Origin: Symmetrospora coprosmae
Lineage: Eukaryota; Basidiomycota; Cystobasidiomycetes; Symmetrosporaceae
Assembly (NCBI GenBank): GCA_008802785.1
Contig: VUYT01000024.1
Coordinates: 62,001-126,000, forward strand
Length of the DNA: 64,000 nucleotides
Direction of reading: 5' to 3'
In this document: in pieces, positions 63,650 to 64,000 of the stretch
Numbering within the stretch: the first letter of the stretch is position 1
Layout: the number at the start of each line of letters is the position of its first letter
Position numbers and translations under genes: made by a program
Notes under the pieces: model-generated
What the model was told of the DNA's origin: nothing
Database searches by the model: none
Seen by the model: the letters and a program-made list of their open reading frames with translations, nothing else

Positions 63650-64000
63650 GTTCGAAGAGGCGGCGGTGGTGGCGTCGAAGATGGTCGTGTCCGAAGAGCA
63701 AGGGGAGCATCGCGCGTGCTTCTCCCATCAAGCTTCAGAGGAGCCGATGCATGGCAGGATGGCAGACGCTTAATGCGAAAGGAGCAACTACAGGATGCAT
63801 AGATATGTGTGTATAGCGTAGGACGTCTGCCCTTTACAGCTCTGGCTATGTTCCATTGCAGGCCGTCCTGCGCGGTCGCGCGCATCCGCCGCGTCTCCGA
63901 CTCCGGCCCGCTCGCTGCCTGCCTGGCCACTGCTGCCTGGCTCTCGCTTGTTTCCCCCTCATCATCCAGTCGACAAGGCATCGCATTTCTGACTTTTGCC
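63650..64000. other. Upstream region of UTP22 to the window edge
   Basis: 351 bp upstream of the Utp22 ATG. Frames run through it on both strands without recognisable protein content. No neighbouring gene can be identified before the edge. Confidence 0.45.

Overview
The window looks like a gene-dense nuclear segment of a basidiomycete fungus, probably a compact-genome yeast-like or smut-like lineage. It is GC-rich, and most genes are cut by several short introns (about 50-100 bp) with GTGAGT-like 5' sites and CTAAC/CTGAC branch points. The gene set (cell-wall-integrity and pheromone-type MAP kinases, Gfa1, D-xylose reductase, Sso-type syntaxins, Mtf1) is fungal. I see no mobile elements, CRISPR arrays, rRNA or tRNA genes. 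This is ordinary core genome with a few odd loci. Exon joins were read by eye from splice sites and reading frame.

Layout. 1-10.7 kb: a monocarboxylate-type MFS transporter cut by the left edge, a MYND-finger protein, proteasome ATPase Rpt5, a Fus3/Kss1-type MAP kinase, dynactin p27 and a stand-alone riboflavin-pathway deaminase. 11-14.2 kb: two adjacent same-strand orphan genes that seem to share a short module. The first has a 17-bp minisatellite and a TATA box in its upstream region. 14.4-19.2 kb: mitochondrial ribosomal protein uL15m, argininosuccinate lyase and an unresolved multi-exon locus. 19.3-24.7 kb: a small three-TM protein followed by two tandem plasma-membrane syntaxins. 25.3-38.3 kb: Eme1/Mms4, Rtf1, an M50B-like membrane protein, Skp1, a peroxisomal 4-coumarate:CoA ligase-like enzyme and the Slt2/Mpk1 kinase.

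38.7-63.6 kb: mitochondrial transcription factor Mtf1, DAHP synthase, a serine racemase/dehydratase-like enzyme, NAD-dependent glycerol-3-phosphate dehydrogenase, xylose reductase, the mitochondrial calcium uniporter MCU, Gfa1, cardiolipin synthase, mitoribosomal mS29 (DAP3), the mitochondrial rhomboid Pcp1 and the ribosome-biogenesis factor Utp22. Nuclear genes for mitochondrial proteins are frequent here: Mtf1, MCU, cardiolipin synthase, mS29 and Pcp1, plus uL15m further left. mS29 and Pcp1 share a 114-bp divergent promoter.

Best leads: the two orphan genes (one ending in a CaaX-like box), the tandem syntaxins (one apparently with a long tail after its membrane anchor), the Walker-A Lys-to-Arg change in mS29, the MCU gene, and the unassigned exons at 18.0-19.2 kb.
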